From positions 124,001 to 188,000 of the forward strand of contig NZ_JANHLD010000003.1 of the NCBI RefSeq assembly GCF_028682455.1: a stretch of DNA of 64,000 nucleotides, read 5' to 3'. The notes under the pieces are model-generated. The model was not told the origin of the DNA. It saw only the letters and a list, made by a program, of their open reading frames with translations, and did not search any database. This document shows, piece by piece, positions 31,668 to 41,658 of the stretch. This DNA comes from Pseudomonas putida (lineage in GTDB: Bacteria > Pseudomonadota > Gammaproteobacteria > Pseudomonadales > Pseudomonadaceae). The first letter of the stretch is position 1. Every line of letters starts with the position of its first letter. The position numbers and the translations under genes are program-made.

Positions 31668-32725
31668 CAACGAACATCCTCAGCCAGCAGCAACGCGCGC
31701 AATTGGCTCGCCACACGCTCGGGATTCAGGCGAGTGAAGCACAGTGGCCACTCGCGTTTGAGATCGAACCGGCGCTGATCATCAGCGCTCGGTTTATAAG
31801 TGCATTTTTTCTGCAGGCAGGGTGCGCAGGCAAAGTCGCTGGCCAGGTGCACCTGGGACTTGCCGTAGGCCCCGGTCAACCCCGGGTTGGTGGGGCCGAA
31901 CAATGACAGGGTCGGCACATCCAGTGCCGCCGCCAGGTGACCCAGGCCGGTATCCACCGCCACGCAGGCCTTGGCAGCCGCCAGCACCCGGGCAACACCG
32001 GCCAGGTTCAATTTGGGGAGTACCTGGCAGTTGTTCAAGCCCTTGGCAATGCGCTCGGCGCGCGCCTGTTCGGCCGGGTTGCCCCAGGGCAGGCGTACCT
32101 CGAGACCTTGCTGGCCCAGGCGCTCGGCCAGCTGGCGCCAGTAAGCCTCGGGCCAGTGCTTGGTGGCCCAGGTGGTGCCGTGCAGAAACACGACAAAAGG
32201 GGCAGCAGGGGGCAGTTGCAGGCGATTCAGGTCCAGGCCGTAGTCACCCAGGCCGGCCGGCAGGTCGTAGCCCAGGGCCAGGCCGAACAGCTGGCGCACC
32301 CGCTCCACCGCATGTTGCCCGCGGGCCACCGACAAACGCCGGTCATAGAAGCGGCTGGACAACCCTTCGCGCGCCGAATAGCGGTCGAGCCCGGCCACCG
32401 GCGCCTTGACGTAGCGGGTCAGCCAAGCCGACTTCACCAGGCCCTGGGCGTCGATCACCAGGTCGTACTTGCTTTCCCGCAGGCGCTGCTTGAACTGGCG
32501 CCATTCGCCATTCTTGAAGGTCTGCCAGAGGTTCTTGCGCCAGCGACGGATCGCCACCGGGATGACCTTGTCCACCGCCGGGTGCCAGCTGGGAATCTCG
32601 GCAAAGCCTTCCTCGACCACCCAGTCGAAGCGTATGCCGGGAATCGCTCGGGCCGCATCGGTCAGCGCCGGTAGCGCATGAATCACATCCCCCAGGGACG
32701 AGGTCTTGATCAGCAGTACCCGCAC
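31667..32725 (-). CDS. waaC: Lipopolysaccharide heptosyltransferase I
   Basis: The 352-residue GT9-family protein starts with GTG (VRVLLIKTSSLGDVIHALPAL). It carries the C-terminal CVAVDTGLGHLAAALDVPTL and SLFGPTNPGLTGAYGK donor-binding blocks. WaaC transfers the first L-glycero-D-manno-heptose to Kdo. The GTG start at 32725 directly follows the waaF stop. Confidence 0.96.
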   Translation of the reverse strand: MRVLLIKTSSLGDVIHALPALTDAARAIPGIRFDWVVEEGFAEIPSWHPAVDKVIPVAIRRWRKNLWQTFKNGEWRQFKQRLRESKYDLVIDAQGLVKSAWLTRYVKAPVAGLDRYSAREGLSSRFYDRRLSVARGQHAVERVRQLFGLALGYDLPAGLGDYGLDLNRLQLPPAAPFVVFLHGTTWATKHWPEAYWRQLAERLGQQGLEVRLPWGNPAEQARAERIAKGLNNCQVLPKLNLAGVARVLAAAKACVAVDTGLGHLAAALDVPTLSLFGPTNPGLTGAYGKSQVHLASDFACAPCLQKKCTYKPSADDQRRFDLKREWPLCFTRLNPERVASQLRALLLAEDVR

Positions 32726-33775
32726 TTAGTCGACCTCGGCCATGACATCAACAAGGGTCGGCCCGTCGAGACGCTGCAGGGCCGCCACCACCGCCTGCGG
32801 TTCGAGCTGGCGCAGGCAATTGTAGTGCCCGAAGCGGCAGGTACGGTCGAAGCAGGGGCTGCACTCAAGGCCCAGGCGCACGACCTCGACCTGATCGGCC
32901 AGCGGCGGGGTGAAACCCGGCGAGGTCGAACCATAGACCGCTACCAACGGCCGATTGAGCGCTGCAGCCACGTGCATCAGGCCCGAGTCGTTGGACACCA
33001 CCGCATCGCTGCACGACAGCAGGTCGATGGCCTCGGCCAGCGAGGTCTCGCCGCTGAGGTTGCTGGCTTCTTCGCGCAGGCCGGGGATCAGCCGGTCGCG
33101 GATCGATTCGCCCACGGCGTGATCGTTCTTCGAACCGAACAGCCACACTTGCCAGCCTTCGCGGATCTTGACCTCGGCGACCTTGGCGTAATGTTCCGAC
33201 GGCCAGCGCTTGGCCTCGCCGAACTCAGCCCCCGGACACAGCGCCAGCACCGGGCGGTCGAGGGTCAGGCCGAACTTGGCCAGGGCCGCGTCACGGCTGG
33301 CCGCTTCGATCTGCAGGTTCGGGCGTGGATAAGGTTTGGGCAGCTCGGTACCGGCCGGGTAGGCCAGGGCCATGAACCGCTCGATCATCAGCGGGTAGCG
33401 CGCCTTGTCGAGCTTGCGCACATCGTTGAGCAGGCCGAAGCGCAGCTCGCCACGCCAGCCGGTGCGCTTGGGAATGCCGGCAAAGAACGGCACCAGCGCC
33501 GACTTGAGCGAGTTGGGCAGCAGGATGGCCTGGTCGTACTGGCCGGCCAGGGACTTGCCGATACGCCGCCGGGTTGCCAGTTCCAGCGCACCGTGGCCGA
33601 GCGGAAAGCTCAAGGCCTGGCGCACTTCAGGCATGCGTTCGAGGATCGGCCGGCTCCACTCGGGGGCCAGCACGTCGATCACACACGCCGGGTGCTGCTG
33701 CTTCAGGCACTGGAACAGGGTCTGCGCCATTACCATGTCGCCCACCCAGCTGGGGCCAATGATCAAAATTCTCAT
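32726..33775 (-). CDS. waaF: Lipopolysaccharide heptosyltransferase II
   Basis: The 349-residue GT9-family enzyme begins MRILIIGPSWVGDMVMAQ, with LALCPGAEFGEAKRWP and VVSNDSGLMHVAAALNRPLV later. It adds heptose II to heptose I. This is the first gene of the seven-gene minus-strand waa cluster. The 157-bp gap to glnE contains no ilvE, unlike the P. aeruginosa arrangement I recall. Confidence 0.97.
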   Translation of the reverse strand: MRILIIGPSWVGDMVMAQTLFQCLKQQHPACVIDVLAPEWSRPILERMPEVRQALSFPLGHGALELATRRRIGKSLAGQYDQAILLPNSLKSALVPFFAGIPKRTGWRGELRFGLLNDVRKLDKARYPLMIERFMALAYPAGTELPKPYPRPNLQIEAASRDAALAKFGLTLDRPVLALCPGAEFGEAKRWPSEHYAKVAEVKIREGWQVWLFGSKNDHAVGESIRDRLIPGLREEASNLSGETSLAEAIDLLSCSDAVVSNDSGLMHVAAALNRPLVAVYGSTSPGFTPPLADQVEVVRLGLECSPCFDRTCRFGHYNCLRQLEPQAVVAALQRLDGPTLVDVMAEVD

Positions 33776-33932
33776 GCTTTATCCAGAAACGATCAGGGAG
33801 GCTACAGACTGTCCGCGAACCGCCTGGCCTCCCCTCTTTATATTCAGGCTATATGTCGACCAGTGTACGCCACTCGGGCTGTAGTGTGGTCCTGGCAGGC
33901 TCCCTGCCGCCTGATTCGCCTGGTTCAACGAC

Positions 33933-36869
33933 TCATGTCAGACCCAGCTCGCCCCAGATCCGCCGCACCTCGCGACGCTCCTGCACGAACAGCCCGGCAT
34001 CGATCACCCCGGCCTGTTTCTGCAGCGCCTGGCGGTGCGCGGCGGAGCGAAACGCCTTGTACACCTCGCGCAGCAGCACCGCATCGCTGGCGGGCATCAA
34101 CCCGGCCTGCTCAAGCTCTTCGAGGATGCGGATGTTGTCGGTCCAGCGCAGCAAGGCCGGATGGTCGTGAGACCAGGCCAAAGCGGCGTATTGCACCATA
34201 AATTCGATATCGACGATACCACCGGCATCCTGCTTGATATCGAAGGGCACACCGGCGTCATAGGCATTGGCACCCGTACCGGCCGTGCTGAGCCTGGTTC
34301 CCAGGTTGTCGCGCATCTTGGCGCGCATCTCACTGACTTCGGCGCGCAGCTTGGCCAGGTCCTGGAGTTGTCCAAGCACCCGCGCGCGCACCTCTTCAAA
34401 GGCTTTGCCCACTTGCGGGCAGCCCGCCAGCACCCGGGCACGCACCAGCGCCTGATGCTCCCAGGTCCAGGCCTCGTTCTGTTGATAGCGCTCGAAGGCA
34501 CCCAGCGAGCTGACCAACAGGCCCGACGCCCCCGAGGGACGCAAGCGCATGTCCACGTCATAGAGCTGGCCGGAGTTGGTCTGGGTGGTCAGCAAATGGA
34601 TGATGCGCTGGCCCAGGCGGGTGAAGAACTGGGCGCTATCGATCGGCTTGGCGCCGTCGGTTTCGGCTTGCGGGTCACCGTCATGGATGAACACCAGGTC
34701 CAGGTCCGAGCCGTGGCCGAGCTCGATACCGCCGACCTTGCCATAGCCCACAATAATGAAGCCCGGATCACACAGGCTGCCGTCACTGCGCTTTGGCTGG
34801 CCATGCCGGGACACGGTCTGGCGCCAGGCCAGGGCCAGCACCTGGTTGAGGATGGCTTCGGCCAGCCAGGTCAGGTAGTCGCTGACCTTCATCAGCGGCA
34901 GGTTGCCGGCGATTTCCGAGGCGGCGACCCGCAGGCTGTGGGCCAGCTTGAAGTGGCGCAGCGCTTCCATCTGTTGTTCGAGGTCGTCCTCGGGGATGCG
35001 CGTCAGCCGCTCACGCAGTTCGGCCGCCAGTTCCGGCGCCTGCGGCGGACTGAACAGGCGGCCTTCGTTGAGCAATTCATCGAGCAGCAGCGGGAAGCGG
35101 GTGATCTGCTCGGCGATCCACGGGCTTGCCGCGCACAGTGTCAGCAGGCGACGCAGTGCGCCGGGGTTTTCAGTGAGCAATACCAGGTACGCCGAACGCC
35201 GCGCCACGGCCTCGACCAGGGGCAGCACCCGCTCCAGCACCAGGTCCGGATCGGCATGCTCCACCGCCTGGGCCAGCAAGCGTGGAATAAAGGCATCCAG
35301 GCGCTCGCGGCCGAGCCGCTGCATGGCGCGCAACTGCGGGCTGGCACGCAGGCCGGCCAACTGCTTGAGCGCCTTGCCCGGATCGGCAAAACCGGCGTCC
35401 TCCAGCTGGCGGCACGCGGCTTCTTCATCCTGGGCTTCTTCCCAGAGCGGCAGCCACTCGCCGCCGACAATCACTTCGCCTTCTTCGCTTTCATCTTCAT
35501 CCGGATCGGCGATCACCTGGCGGAAATGCCAGTCGATCCGCCCGCGCCAGTGCATCAACTGAGCATGGAAGCTGGCCCAATCGGCAAAGCCGAGCATGAA
35601 GGCGATGCGGGCACGGTCCAGCTCATCGTCCGGCAGCATCTGGGTCTGGCGGTCGGCGATGGCCTGGATGGCATGTTCGGTGTAACGCAAGAACTCGTAG
35701 CCTTCGCGCAGCTCGGCGATGACCTTTGCCGGCAGATAGCCCTGGCCCTCCAGGGTGGCGAGCACCTTGAGCAGGGGCCGCTGCTGCAGACTCAGGTCGC
35801 GACCACCATGAATCAGCTGGAATGCCTGGGCGATGAACTCGACCTCGCGAATGCCACCGGCACCGAGCTTGATGTTGTCGACCATGCCCTTGCGCCGTAC
35901 TTCCTGCTGGATCAGCTGCTTCATGGTGCGCAGCGCGTCGATGGCCGAGAAGTCCAGGTAACGCCGGTAAACGAAGGGGCGCAGCATATCCAGCAACTGC
36001 GCACCGGCCACCTGGTCGCCTGCCACCACCCGCGCCTTGATCATGGCGTAGCGCTCCCAGTCGCGGCCCTGGTCCTGGTAGTACTGCTCCAGTGCATTGA
36101 AGCTGAGCACCAGGGCACCTGCCGAGCCGTACGGGCGCAGGCGCATGTCGACACGGAACACAAAGCCGTCGACGGTGATCGGGTCGAGGGCCTTGATCAG
36201 GCGCTGGCCCAGGCGGGTGAAGAACTCCTGGTTATCCAGCGAGCGCTTGACCCCTTCGGTTTCACCGCCCTCCGGGAAGGCGAAGATCAGGTCGATGTCC
36301 GAGGACAGGTTCAGCTCCACCGCGCCGAGCTTGCCCATGCCCAGCACTACCATATGTTGTGGCTGCCCGCTGCGGTGGCCAATGGGCGTGCCGAATTGCT
36401 GGCAGTGGCGTGGGTAGAGCCAGTTGTAGGCCTGGTCGATGGCGGCATCGGCAAGGTCCGACAGGTCGCGGCAGGTCTGCACCAGGTCGGCCTGGCGATT
36501 CAGATCGCGCCAGATGATCCGTACCTGCTGGCGGTTGCGCTGGCGACGCAGGTTACGCGCCAACTCGTCTTCGGTGCCGGCGGCCTGGGTCGCGGCTTCG
36601 ATCTGCGCGCACAACTCGCCTGGCGCAAAGCTGCGGTCCAGTTCACCGCTGCGCTCGAGATCGATCAACAGGGCCGGATCACGCACGCACTGCTCGAGGA
36701 CAAAATCGCTGGCGGCCGCGACCCGGGCAAACTGCGCCCAGCGCTCCGGCGTCCAATGTTCGATCGACAGCTCGGGGTGCTGGGCGATGGCGTTGCGCAG
36801 CGATTGTTCGTTGCGACTGACCAGCGGTACGAGGGTGGCTGGCAGGTCGACCAGCAAAGGCAGGCTCAT
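33933..36869 (-). CDS. glnE: Glutamine synthetase adenylyltransferase/adenylyl-removing enzyme
   Basis: The 978-residue protein has two nucleotidyltransferase domains. The N-terminal deadenylylating domain contains LSSDIDLIFAFPEGGETEG, and the C-terminal adenylylating domain contains GHGSDLDLVFIHDGD, joined by helical regulatory regions. GlnE adds or removes AMP on glutamine synthetase according to PII state. Length is normal for Pseudomonas. It is divergent from aceE across a 428-bp region. Confidence 0.97.
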   Translation of the reverse strand: MSLPLLVDLPATLVPLVSRNEQSLRNAIAQHPELSIEHWTPERWAQFARVAAASDFVLEQCVRDPALLIDLERSGELDRSFAPGELCAQIEAATQAAGTEDELARNLRRQRNRQQVRIIWRDLNRQADLVQTCRDLSDLADAAIDQAYNWLYPRHCQQFGTPIGHRSGQPQHMVVLGMGKLGAVELNLSSDIDLIFAFPEGGETEGVKRSLDNQEFFTRLGQRLIKALDPITVDGFVFRVDMRLRPYGSAGALVLSFNALEQYYQDQGRDWERYAMIKARVVAGDQVAGAQLLDMLRPFVYRRYLDFSAIDALRTMKQLIQQEVRRKGMVDNIKLGAGGIREVEFIAQAFQLIHGGRDLSLQQRPLLKVLATLEGQGYLPAKVIAELREGYEFLRYTEHAIQAIADRQTQMLPDDELDRARIAFMLGFADWASFHAQLMHWRGRIDWHFRQVIADPDEDESEEGEVIVGGEWLPLWEEAQDEEAACRQLEDAGFADPGKALKQLAGLRASPQLRAMQRLGRERLDAFIPRLLAQAVEHADPDLVLERVLPLVEAVARRSAYLVLLTENPGALRRLLTLCAASPWIAEQITRFPLLLDELLNEGRLFSPPQAPELAAELRERLTRIPEDDLEQQMEALRHFKLAHSLRVAASEIAGNLPLMKVSDYLTWLAEAILNQVLALAWRQTVSRHGQPKRSDGSLCDPGFIIVGYGKVGGIELGHGSDLDLVFIHDGDPQAETDGAKPIDSAQFFTRLGQRIIHLLTTQTNSGQLYDVDMRLRPSGASGLLVSSLGAFERYQQNEAWTWEHQALVRARVLAGCPQVGKAFEEVRARVLGQLQDLAKLRAEVSEMRAKMRDNLGTRLSTAGTGANAYDAGVPFDIKQDAGGIVDIEFMVQYAALAWSHDHPALLRWTDNIRILEELEQAGLMPASDAVLLREVYKAFRSAAHRQALQKQAGVIDAGLFVQERREVRRIWGELGLT

Positions 36870-36897
36870 GGTCTATCCTTGATCGGCGAGAAAGAGT

Positions 36898-36967
36898 GTA
36901 GGAGCGGGCTTGCACCGCCAAAGCATTTTGTCTGGCAAATTGCATTGCGGGGCAAGCCCGCTCCTGC
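36898..36967. repeat. REP-type inverted repeat in the glnE-aceE divergent region
   Basis: GTAGGAGCGGGCTTGCACCGC (arm at 36898-36918) pairs with an arm at 36947-36967. Unlike most copies in this window it lies between divergent gene starts, close to the glnE start. Confidence 0.75.
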
Positions 36968-37120
36968 CGACCACGGTTGGACTGTCATACAAAAGTTAGA
37001 AATAGCTGAAAAACCTGATTCTCTGGCAGAAACCATCGCAGCAAACCTTTTCGCAACTTGTTTTTAACCACCGGTATCGTTTTATCCCACAACCCGAACA
37101 GCAGCCACGAGCCATTTTTC

Positions 37121-37135
37121 TGTAGTTTTACTACT
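37121..37135. promoter_or_regulatory. Upstream TGTAGT-TTT-ACTACT site before aceE
   Basis: A TGTAGT half-site and an ACTACT half-site with a 3-base spacer make a one-mismatch copy of the perfect site centred 52 bases downstream. It is probably the second binding site of the same regulator. Confidence 0.5.
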
Positions 37136-37172
37136 GCTTCGTCACTTCAAAAGCATGAAATGGTGATTCATT

Positions 37173-37187
37173 TGTAGTAAAACTACA
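37173..37187. promoter_or_regulatory. TGTAGT-AAA-ACTACA operator before aceE
   Basis: This perfect 15-bp inverted repeat overlaps the position expected for the -35 element of a promoter whose -10 may be TACACT at 37197-37202. It shares half-sites with the glcB upstream site. Candidate regulator: RccR (RpiR family). Confidence 0.6.
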
Positions 37188-37297
37188 CAACGCCGGTACA
37201 CTCTCCGGTAATCCAAGAATTTCATGTCGTCTGCCCAAAAGGCCAGTCGCAAACTCAGGCAACCGATTCTGGAAGCCTTTCCGCCCTGGAGCAAGCC

Positions 37298-39943
37298 ATG
37301 CAAGACCTCGATCCCGTCGAAACCCAGGAATGGCTGGACGCCCTGGAGTCGGTTCTCGACAAAGAAGGCGAAGACCGCGCTCACTATCTGATGACCCGTA
37401 TGGGCGAGCTGGCCACCCGTAGTGGCTCCCAGCTGCCGTACGCCATCACCACGCCATACCGCAACACCATCCCTGTCACCCACGAAGCACGCATGCCTGG
37501 CGACCTGTTCATGGAACGCCGCATTCGCTCGTTGGTCCGTTGGAACGCGCTGGCAATGGTGATGCGCACCAACCTGAAAGACTCGGACCTGGGCGGCCAC
37601 ATTTCGAGCTTCGCCTCCAGTGCCACCCTGTATGACATCGGCTTCAACTATTTCTTCCAGGCCCCGACCGACGAGCACGGCGGCGACCTGATCTTCTTCC
37701 AGGGCCACGCCTCGCCTGGCGTCTACGCTCGCGCCTTCATGGAAGGCCGCATCAGCGAAGACCAGATGAACAACTTCCGTCAGGAAGTCGATGGCCAAGG
37801 CCTGTCGTCCTACCCGCACCCATGGCTGATGCCTGACTTCTGGCAGTTCCCGACCGTTTCGATGGGTCTGGGCCCGATCCAGGCGATTTACCAGGCACGC
37901 TTCATGAAGTACCTGGAAGCGCGCGGCTACATCCCTGCCGGCAAGCAGAAAGTCTGGTGCTTCATGGGCGACGGCGAGTGCGACGAGCCGGAATCGCTGG
38001 GTGCAATCTCGCTGGCTGGCCGCGAGAAACTGGACAACCTGATCTTCGTCATCAACTGCAACCTGCAGCGCCTCGACGGCCCGGTTCGCGGCAACGGCAA
38101 GATCATCCAGGAACTCGAAGGCGTGTTCCGTGGCGGTGGCTGGAACGTCAACAAAGTGGTCTGGGGCCGTTTCTGGGACCCACTGCTGGCCAAGGACACC
38201 AACGGTGCCCTGCAACGCCGCATGGATGAAGTCATCGACGGCGAATACCAGAACTACAAGGCCAAGGACGGCGCGTTCGTCCGTGAGCACTTCTTCAATA
38301 CTCCAGAACTCAAGGCTATGGTCGAAGACCTGTCCGACGACGAAATCTGGAAGCTCAACCGTGGCGGCCACGACCCGTACAAGGTCTATGCGGCCTACCA
38401 CCAGGCGGTCAACCACAAAGAGCAGCCGACCGTCATCCTGGCCAAGACCATCAAGGGTTACGGTACCGGTGCAGGTGAAGCCAAGAACACCGCGCACAAC
38501 ACCAAGAAAGTCGACGTCGACAGCCTGCGTCAGTTCCGCGACCGCTTCGACATCCCGGTCAAGGACGACGAGCTGGAAAACCTGCCGTTCTTCAAACCTG
38601 AAGAAGGCAGCGCAGAGGCCCGTTACCTGGCCGAACGTCGCACTGCCTTGGGCGGTTTCGTGCCTCAGCGCCGCGCCAAGAGCTTCAGCATCCCGACCCC
38701 GCCACTGGAAACCCTCAAGGCGATCCTGGACGGTTCGGGCGACCGCGAAATCTCCACCACCATGGCCTTCGTGCGGATCCTCGCGCAGCTGGTCAAGGAC
38801 AAGGAAATCGGCCAGCGCATCGTTCCTATCATCCCGGACGAAGCCCGTACCTTCGGTATGGAAGGCATGTTCCGCCAACTGGGCATCTACTCGTCCGTCG
38901 GCCAGCTCTACGAGCCAGTCGATAAAGACCAGGTGATGTTCTACCGCGAAGACAAAAAGGGCCAGATCCTCGAAGAAGGCATCAACGAAGCGGGCGCCAT
39001 GTCCTCCTTCATCGCGGCCGGTACTTCGTACTCGAACCACAACCAGCCGATGCTGCCGTTCTACATCTTCTACTCGATGTTCGGCTTCCAGCGTATCGGC
39101 GACCTGGCCTGGGCCGCTGGCGACAGCCGTACCCGTGGTTTCCTGATCGGCGGTACCGCCGGCCGGACCACCCTCAACGGTGAAGGTCTGCAACACGAAG
39201 ACGGTCACAGCCACCTGATGGCCGCAACCATCCCGAACTGCCGCACCTACGATCCAACCTACGGCTACGAGCTGGCGGTGATCATCCAGGACGGCATGAA
39301 GAAGATGACCGAAGAGCAGCAGGACGTCTTCTACTACATCACCGTGATGAACGAAGCCTACACCCAGCCAGCCATTCCGGCCGGCGCCGAGGAAGGCATC
39401 ATCAAGGGCATGTACCTGCTCGAGGAAGACACCCGCGAAGCGGCACACCACGTACAGCTGATGGGCTCCGGCACCATCCTGCGTGAAGTGCGTGAAGCGG
39501 CGAAGATCCTGCGTGAAGAGTTCAACGTCGGCGCCGACGTGTGGAGCGTCACCAGCTTCAACGAACTGCGTCGCGACGGCCTGGCCGTAGAGCGCAGCAA
39601 CCGCCTCAAGCCTGGTCAGAAGCCACAGATCACCTACGTTGAAGAGTGCCTGGCTGGCCGTAAGGGCCCGGTTATCGCCTCCACCGACTACATGAAGCTG
39701 TTCGCCGAACAGATTCGCCAGTGGGTGCCGAGCAAAGAGTTCAAAGTCCTGGGTACCGATGGTTTCGGTCGCAGCGACAGCCGCAAGAAACTGCGTCACT
39801 TCTTCGAAGTCGACCGTAACTTCGTCGTGCTGGCTGCACTGGAAGCCTTGGCTGACCGTGGCGAGATCGAACCCAAGGTTGTGGCCGACGCCATCGCCAA
39901 GTTCGGTATCGACCCGGACAAACGCAACCCACTGGACTGCTGA
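37298..39943 (+). CDS. aceE: Pyruvate dehydrogenase E1 component
   Basis: The 881-residue homodimeric-type E1 has the thiamine diphosphate motif GDGECDEPESLGAISLA with the NCN end. It begins MQDLDPVETQEWLDALESVL. It decarboxylates pyruvate and transfers acetyl to the lipoyl groups of AceF. GGAGCAAGCC precedes the ATG. The stop lies 13 bases before the GTG of aceF, with a GAGGAG ribosome site in the gap. Its upstream region carries two TGTAGT/ACTACA sites. Confidence 0.98.
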   Translation: MQDLDPVETQEWLDALESVLDKEGEDRAHYLMTRMGELATRSGSQLPYAITTPYRNTIPVTHEARMPGDLFMERRIRSLVRWNALAMVMRTNLKDSDLGGHISSFASSATLYDIGFNYFFQAPTDEHGGDLIFFQGHASPGVYARAFMEGRISEDQMNNFRQEVDGQGLSSYPHPWLMPDFWQFPTVSMGLGPIQAIYQARFMKYLEARGYIPAGKQKVWCFMGDGECDEPESLGAISLAGREKLDNLIFVINCNLQRLDGPVRGNGKIIQELEGVFRGGGWNVNKVVWGRFWDPLLAKDTNGALQRRMDEVIDGEYQNYKAKDGAFVREHFFNTPELKAMVEDLSDDEIWKLNRGGHDPYKVYAAYHQAVNHKEQPTVILAKTIKGYGTGAGEAKNTAHNTKKVDVDSLRQFRDRFDIPVKDDELENLPFFKPEEGSAEARYLAERRTALGGFVPQRRAKSFSIPTPPLETLKAILDGSGDREISTTMAFVRILAQLVKDKEIGQRIVPIIPDEARTFGMEGMFRQLGIYSSVGQLYEPVDKDQVMFYREDKKGQILEEGINEAGAMSSFIAAGTSYSNHNQPMLPFYIFYSMFGFQRIGDLAWAAGDSRTRGFLIGGTAGRTTLNGEGLQHEDGHSHLMAATIPNCRTYDPTYGYELAVIIQDGMKKMTEEQQDVFYYITVMNEAYTQPAIPAGAEEGIIKGMYLLEEDTREAAHHVQLMGSGTILREVREAAKILREEFNVGADVWSVTSFNELRRDGLAVERSNRLKPGQKPQITYVEECLAGRKGPVIASTDYMKLFAEQIRQWVPSKEFKVLGTDGFGRSDSRKKLRHFFEVDRNFVVLAALEALADRGEIEPKVVADAIAKFGIDPDKRNPLDC

Positions 39944-39956
39944 GGAGTATTTTTAA

Positions 39957-41591
39957 GTGAGCGAACTCATTCGCGTACCTGACATCGGCAGCGGTGAAGG
40001 TGAAATCATTGAGCTGTTCGTCAAAGTCGGCGACCGCATCGAGGCTGACCAGAGCCTGCTGACCCTGGAGTCCGACAAGGCCTCCATGGAGATCCCGGCC
40101 CCCAAGGCCGGTGTGATCAAGTCGCTGAAGGTCAAGCTGGGCGACCGCCTCAAGGAAGGCGACGAGCTGATGGAACTGGAAGTCGAGGGCGCAGCCGCTG
40201 CGCCCGAGGCTCCGGCCGCCGCACCGGCTGCCGAAGAGAAGCCTGCTGCAGCCCCGGCTGCAGCGGCAGCTCCAGCGCCTGCCGCCGCACCGGCTGCTGC
40301 CACCGTCCAGGACATCCACGTTCCGGACATCGGCTCCTCGGGCAAGGCCAAGATCATCGAAGTGCTGGTCAAGGTCGGCGACACCGTCGAAGCCGACCAG
40401 TCGCTGATCACCCTGGAGTCGGACAAAGCCTCGATGGAGATCCCGTCTCCAGCCGCGGGCGTTGTCGAAGCCGTGATCGCCAAGCTCGACGACGAAGTCG
40501 GCACTGGCGACCTGATCATCAAGCTGAAAGTCGCCGGCGCAGCCCCTGCCGCCGCTCCAGCACCTGCCGCTGCCGCACCGGCGCCAGCCAAGGCTGAAGC
40601 TGCACCGGCTGCCGCGCCTGCACCTGCTGCGGCCCCGGCCGCTGCTCCTGCTGCAGCCCCTGCTGCTGCCAGCGGTGCCAAGGTTCACGCCGGCCCTGCC
40701 GTGCGTCAGCTGGCCCGCGAGTTCGGCGTCGAGCTGAGCGCCGTTGCGGCCTCTGGCCCGCACGGTCGTATTCTCAAGGAAGACGTGCAGGTCTACGTCA
40801 AGGCCATGATGCAGCAGGCCAAGCAAGCGCCAGCCGCCGGTGCAACCGGTGGTGCAGGCATCCCGCCGATCCCGGAAGTCGATTTCAGCCGCTTCGGCGA
40901 AATCGAAGAAGTGCCGATGACTCGCCTGATGCAGATGGGTGCTACCAACCTGCATCGCAGCTGGCTGAACGTGCCTCACGTCACCCAGTTCGACAGCGCC
41001 GACATCACCGAGCTGGAAGCCTTCCGCGTTGCGCAGAAAGCCGTTGCAGAGAAGGCCGGCGTCAAGCTGACCGTACTGCCACTGCTGCTCAAGGCATGTG
41101 CTCACCTGCTCAAGGAACTGCCGGACTTCAACAGCTCGCTGGCGCCTAGCGGCAAGGCGATCATCCGCAAGAAATACGTCAACGTCGGTTTCGCCGTAGA
41201 CACCCCGGATGGCCTGCTGGTCCCTGTGATCAAGAACGTCGACCAGAAGAGCCTGCTGCAACTGGCGGGCGAAGCGGCGGCCCTGGCTGAAAAAGCCCGG
41301 ACCAAGAAACTGTCGGCCGACGACATGCAAGGCGCCTGCTTCACCATCTCCAGCCTCGGCCACATTGGCGGCACCGGCTTCACGCCGATCGTCAACGCGC
41401 CGGAAGTGGCGATCCTGGGTGTTTCCAAGGCCACCATCCAGCCTGTCTGGGACGGCAAGGCCTTCCAGCCCAAGCTGATGCTGCCGCTGTCGCTGTCCTA
41501 CGATCACCGTGTGATCAACGGCGCGGCTGCCGCACGCTTCACCAAGCGCCTGGGCGACCTGCTGACCGACATCCGCACCATGCTGCTGTAA
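39957..41591 (+). CDS. aceF: Pyruvate dehydrogenase E2 (dihydrolipoyl acetyltransferase)
   Basis: The 544-residue protein has two lipoyl domains, each with the lipoylation motif DKASMEIP (near residues 40 and 157). Alanine-proline-rich flexible linkers join them. A peripheral subunit-binding domain (VRQLAREFGVELSAVAASG) follows, then a C-terminal catalytic domain with SYDHRVINGAAAARF. Two lipoyl domains match Pseudomonas rather than the three of E. coli. The start is GTG at 39957. Lpd is not nearby. Hairpins and an intrinsic terminator follow. Confidence 0.98.
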   Translation: MSELIRVPDIGSGEGEIIELFVKVGDRIEADQSLLTLESDKASMEIPAPKAGVIKSLKVKLGDRLKEGDELMELEVEGAAAAPEAPAAAPAAEEKPAAAPAAAAAPAPAAAPAAATVQDIHVPDIGSSGKAKIIEVLVKVGDTVEADQSLITLESDKASMEIPSPAAGVVEAVIAKLDDEVGTGDLIIKLKVAGAAPAAAPAPAAAAPAPAKAEAAPAAAPAPAAAPAAAPAAAPAAASGAKVHAGPAVRQLAREFGVELSAVAASGPHGRILKEDVQVYVKAMMQQAKQAPAAGATGGAGIPPIPEVDFSRFGEIEEVPMTRLMQMGATNLHRSWLNVPHVTQFDSADITELEAFRVAQKAVAEKAGVKLTVLPLLLKACAHLLKELPDFNSSLAPSGKAIIRKKYVNVGFAVDTPDGLLVPVIKNVDQKSLLQLAGEAAALAEKARTKKLSADDMQGACFTISSLGHIGGTGFTPIVNAPEVAILGVSKATIQPVWDGKAFQPKLMLPLSLSYDHRVINGAAAARFTKRLGDLLTDIRTMLL

Positions 41592-41599
41592 TGCTGTCC

Positions 41600-41627
41600 C
41601 CTGTCTCCTCCTGCCGGGGGAGACAGG
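41600..41627 (+). terminator. Hairpin after aceF
   Basis: CCTGTCTCC and GGAGACAGG form a perfect 9-bp stem starting 9 bases after the aceF stop. Only a short CCCTTTT follows, so it may work together with the terminator at 41659. Confidence 0.55.
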
Positions 41628-41658
41628 CTCCCTTTTCGAGCTGCCACGCTCGTACCTC

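Noticed and set aside
34035..37067. A 1010-codon open frame on the plus strand opposite glnE
   Set aside because: It is antisense to a full-length, clearly conserved glnE. It has low-complexity composition typical of the opposite strand of high-GC genes, with no recognisable domain.
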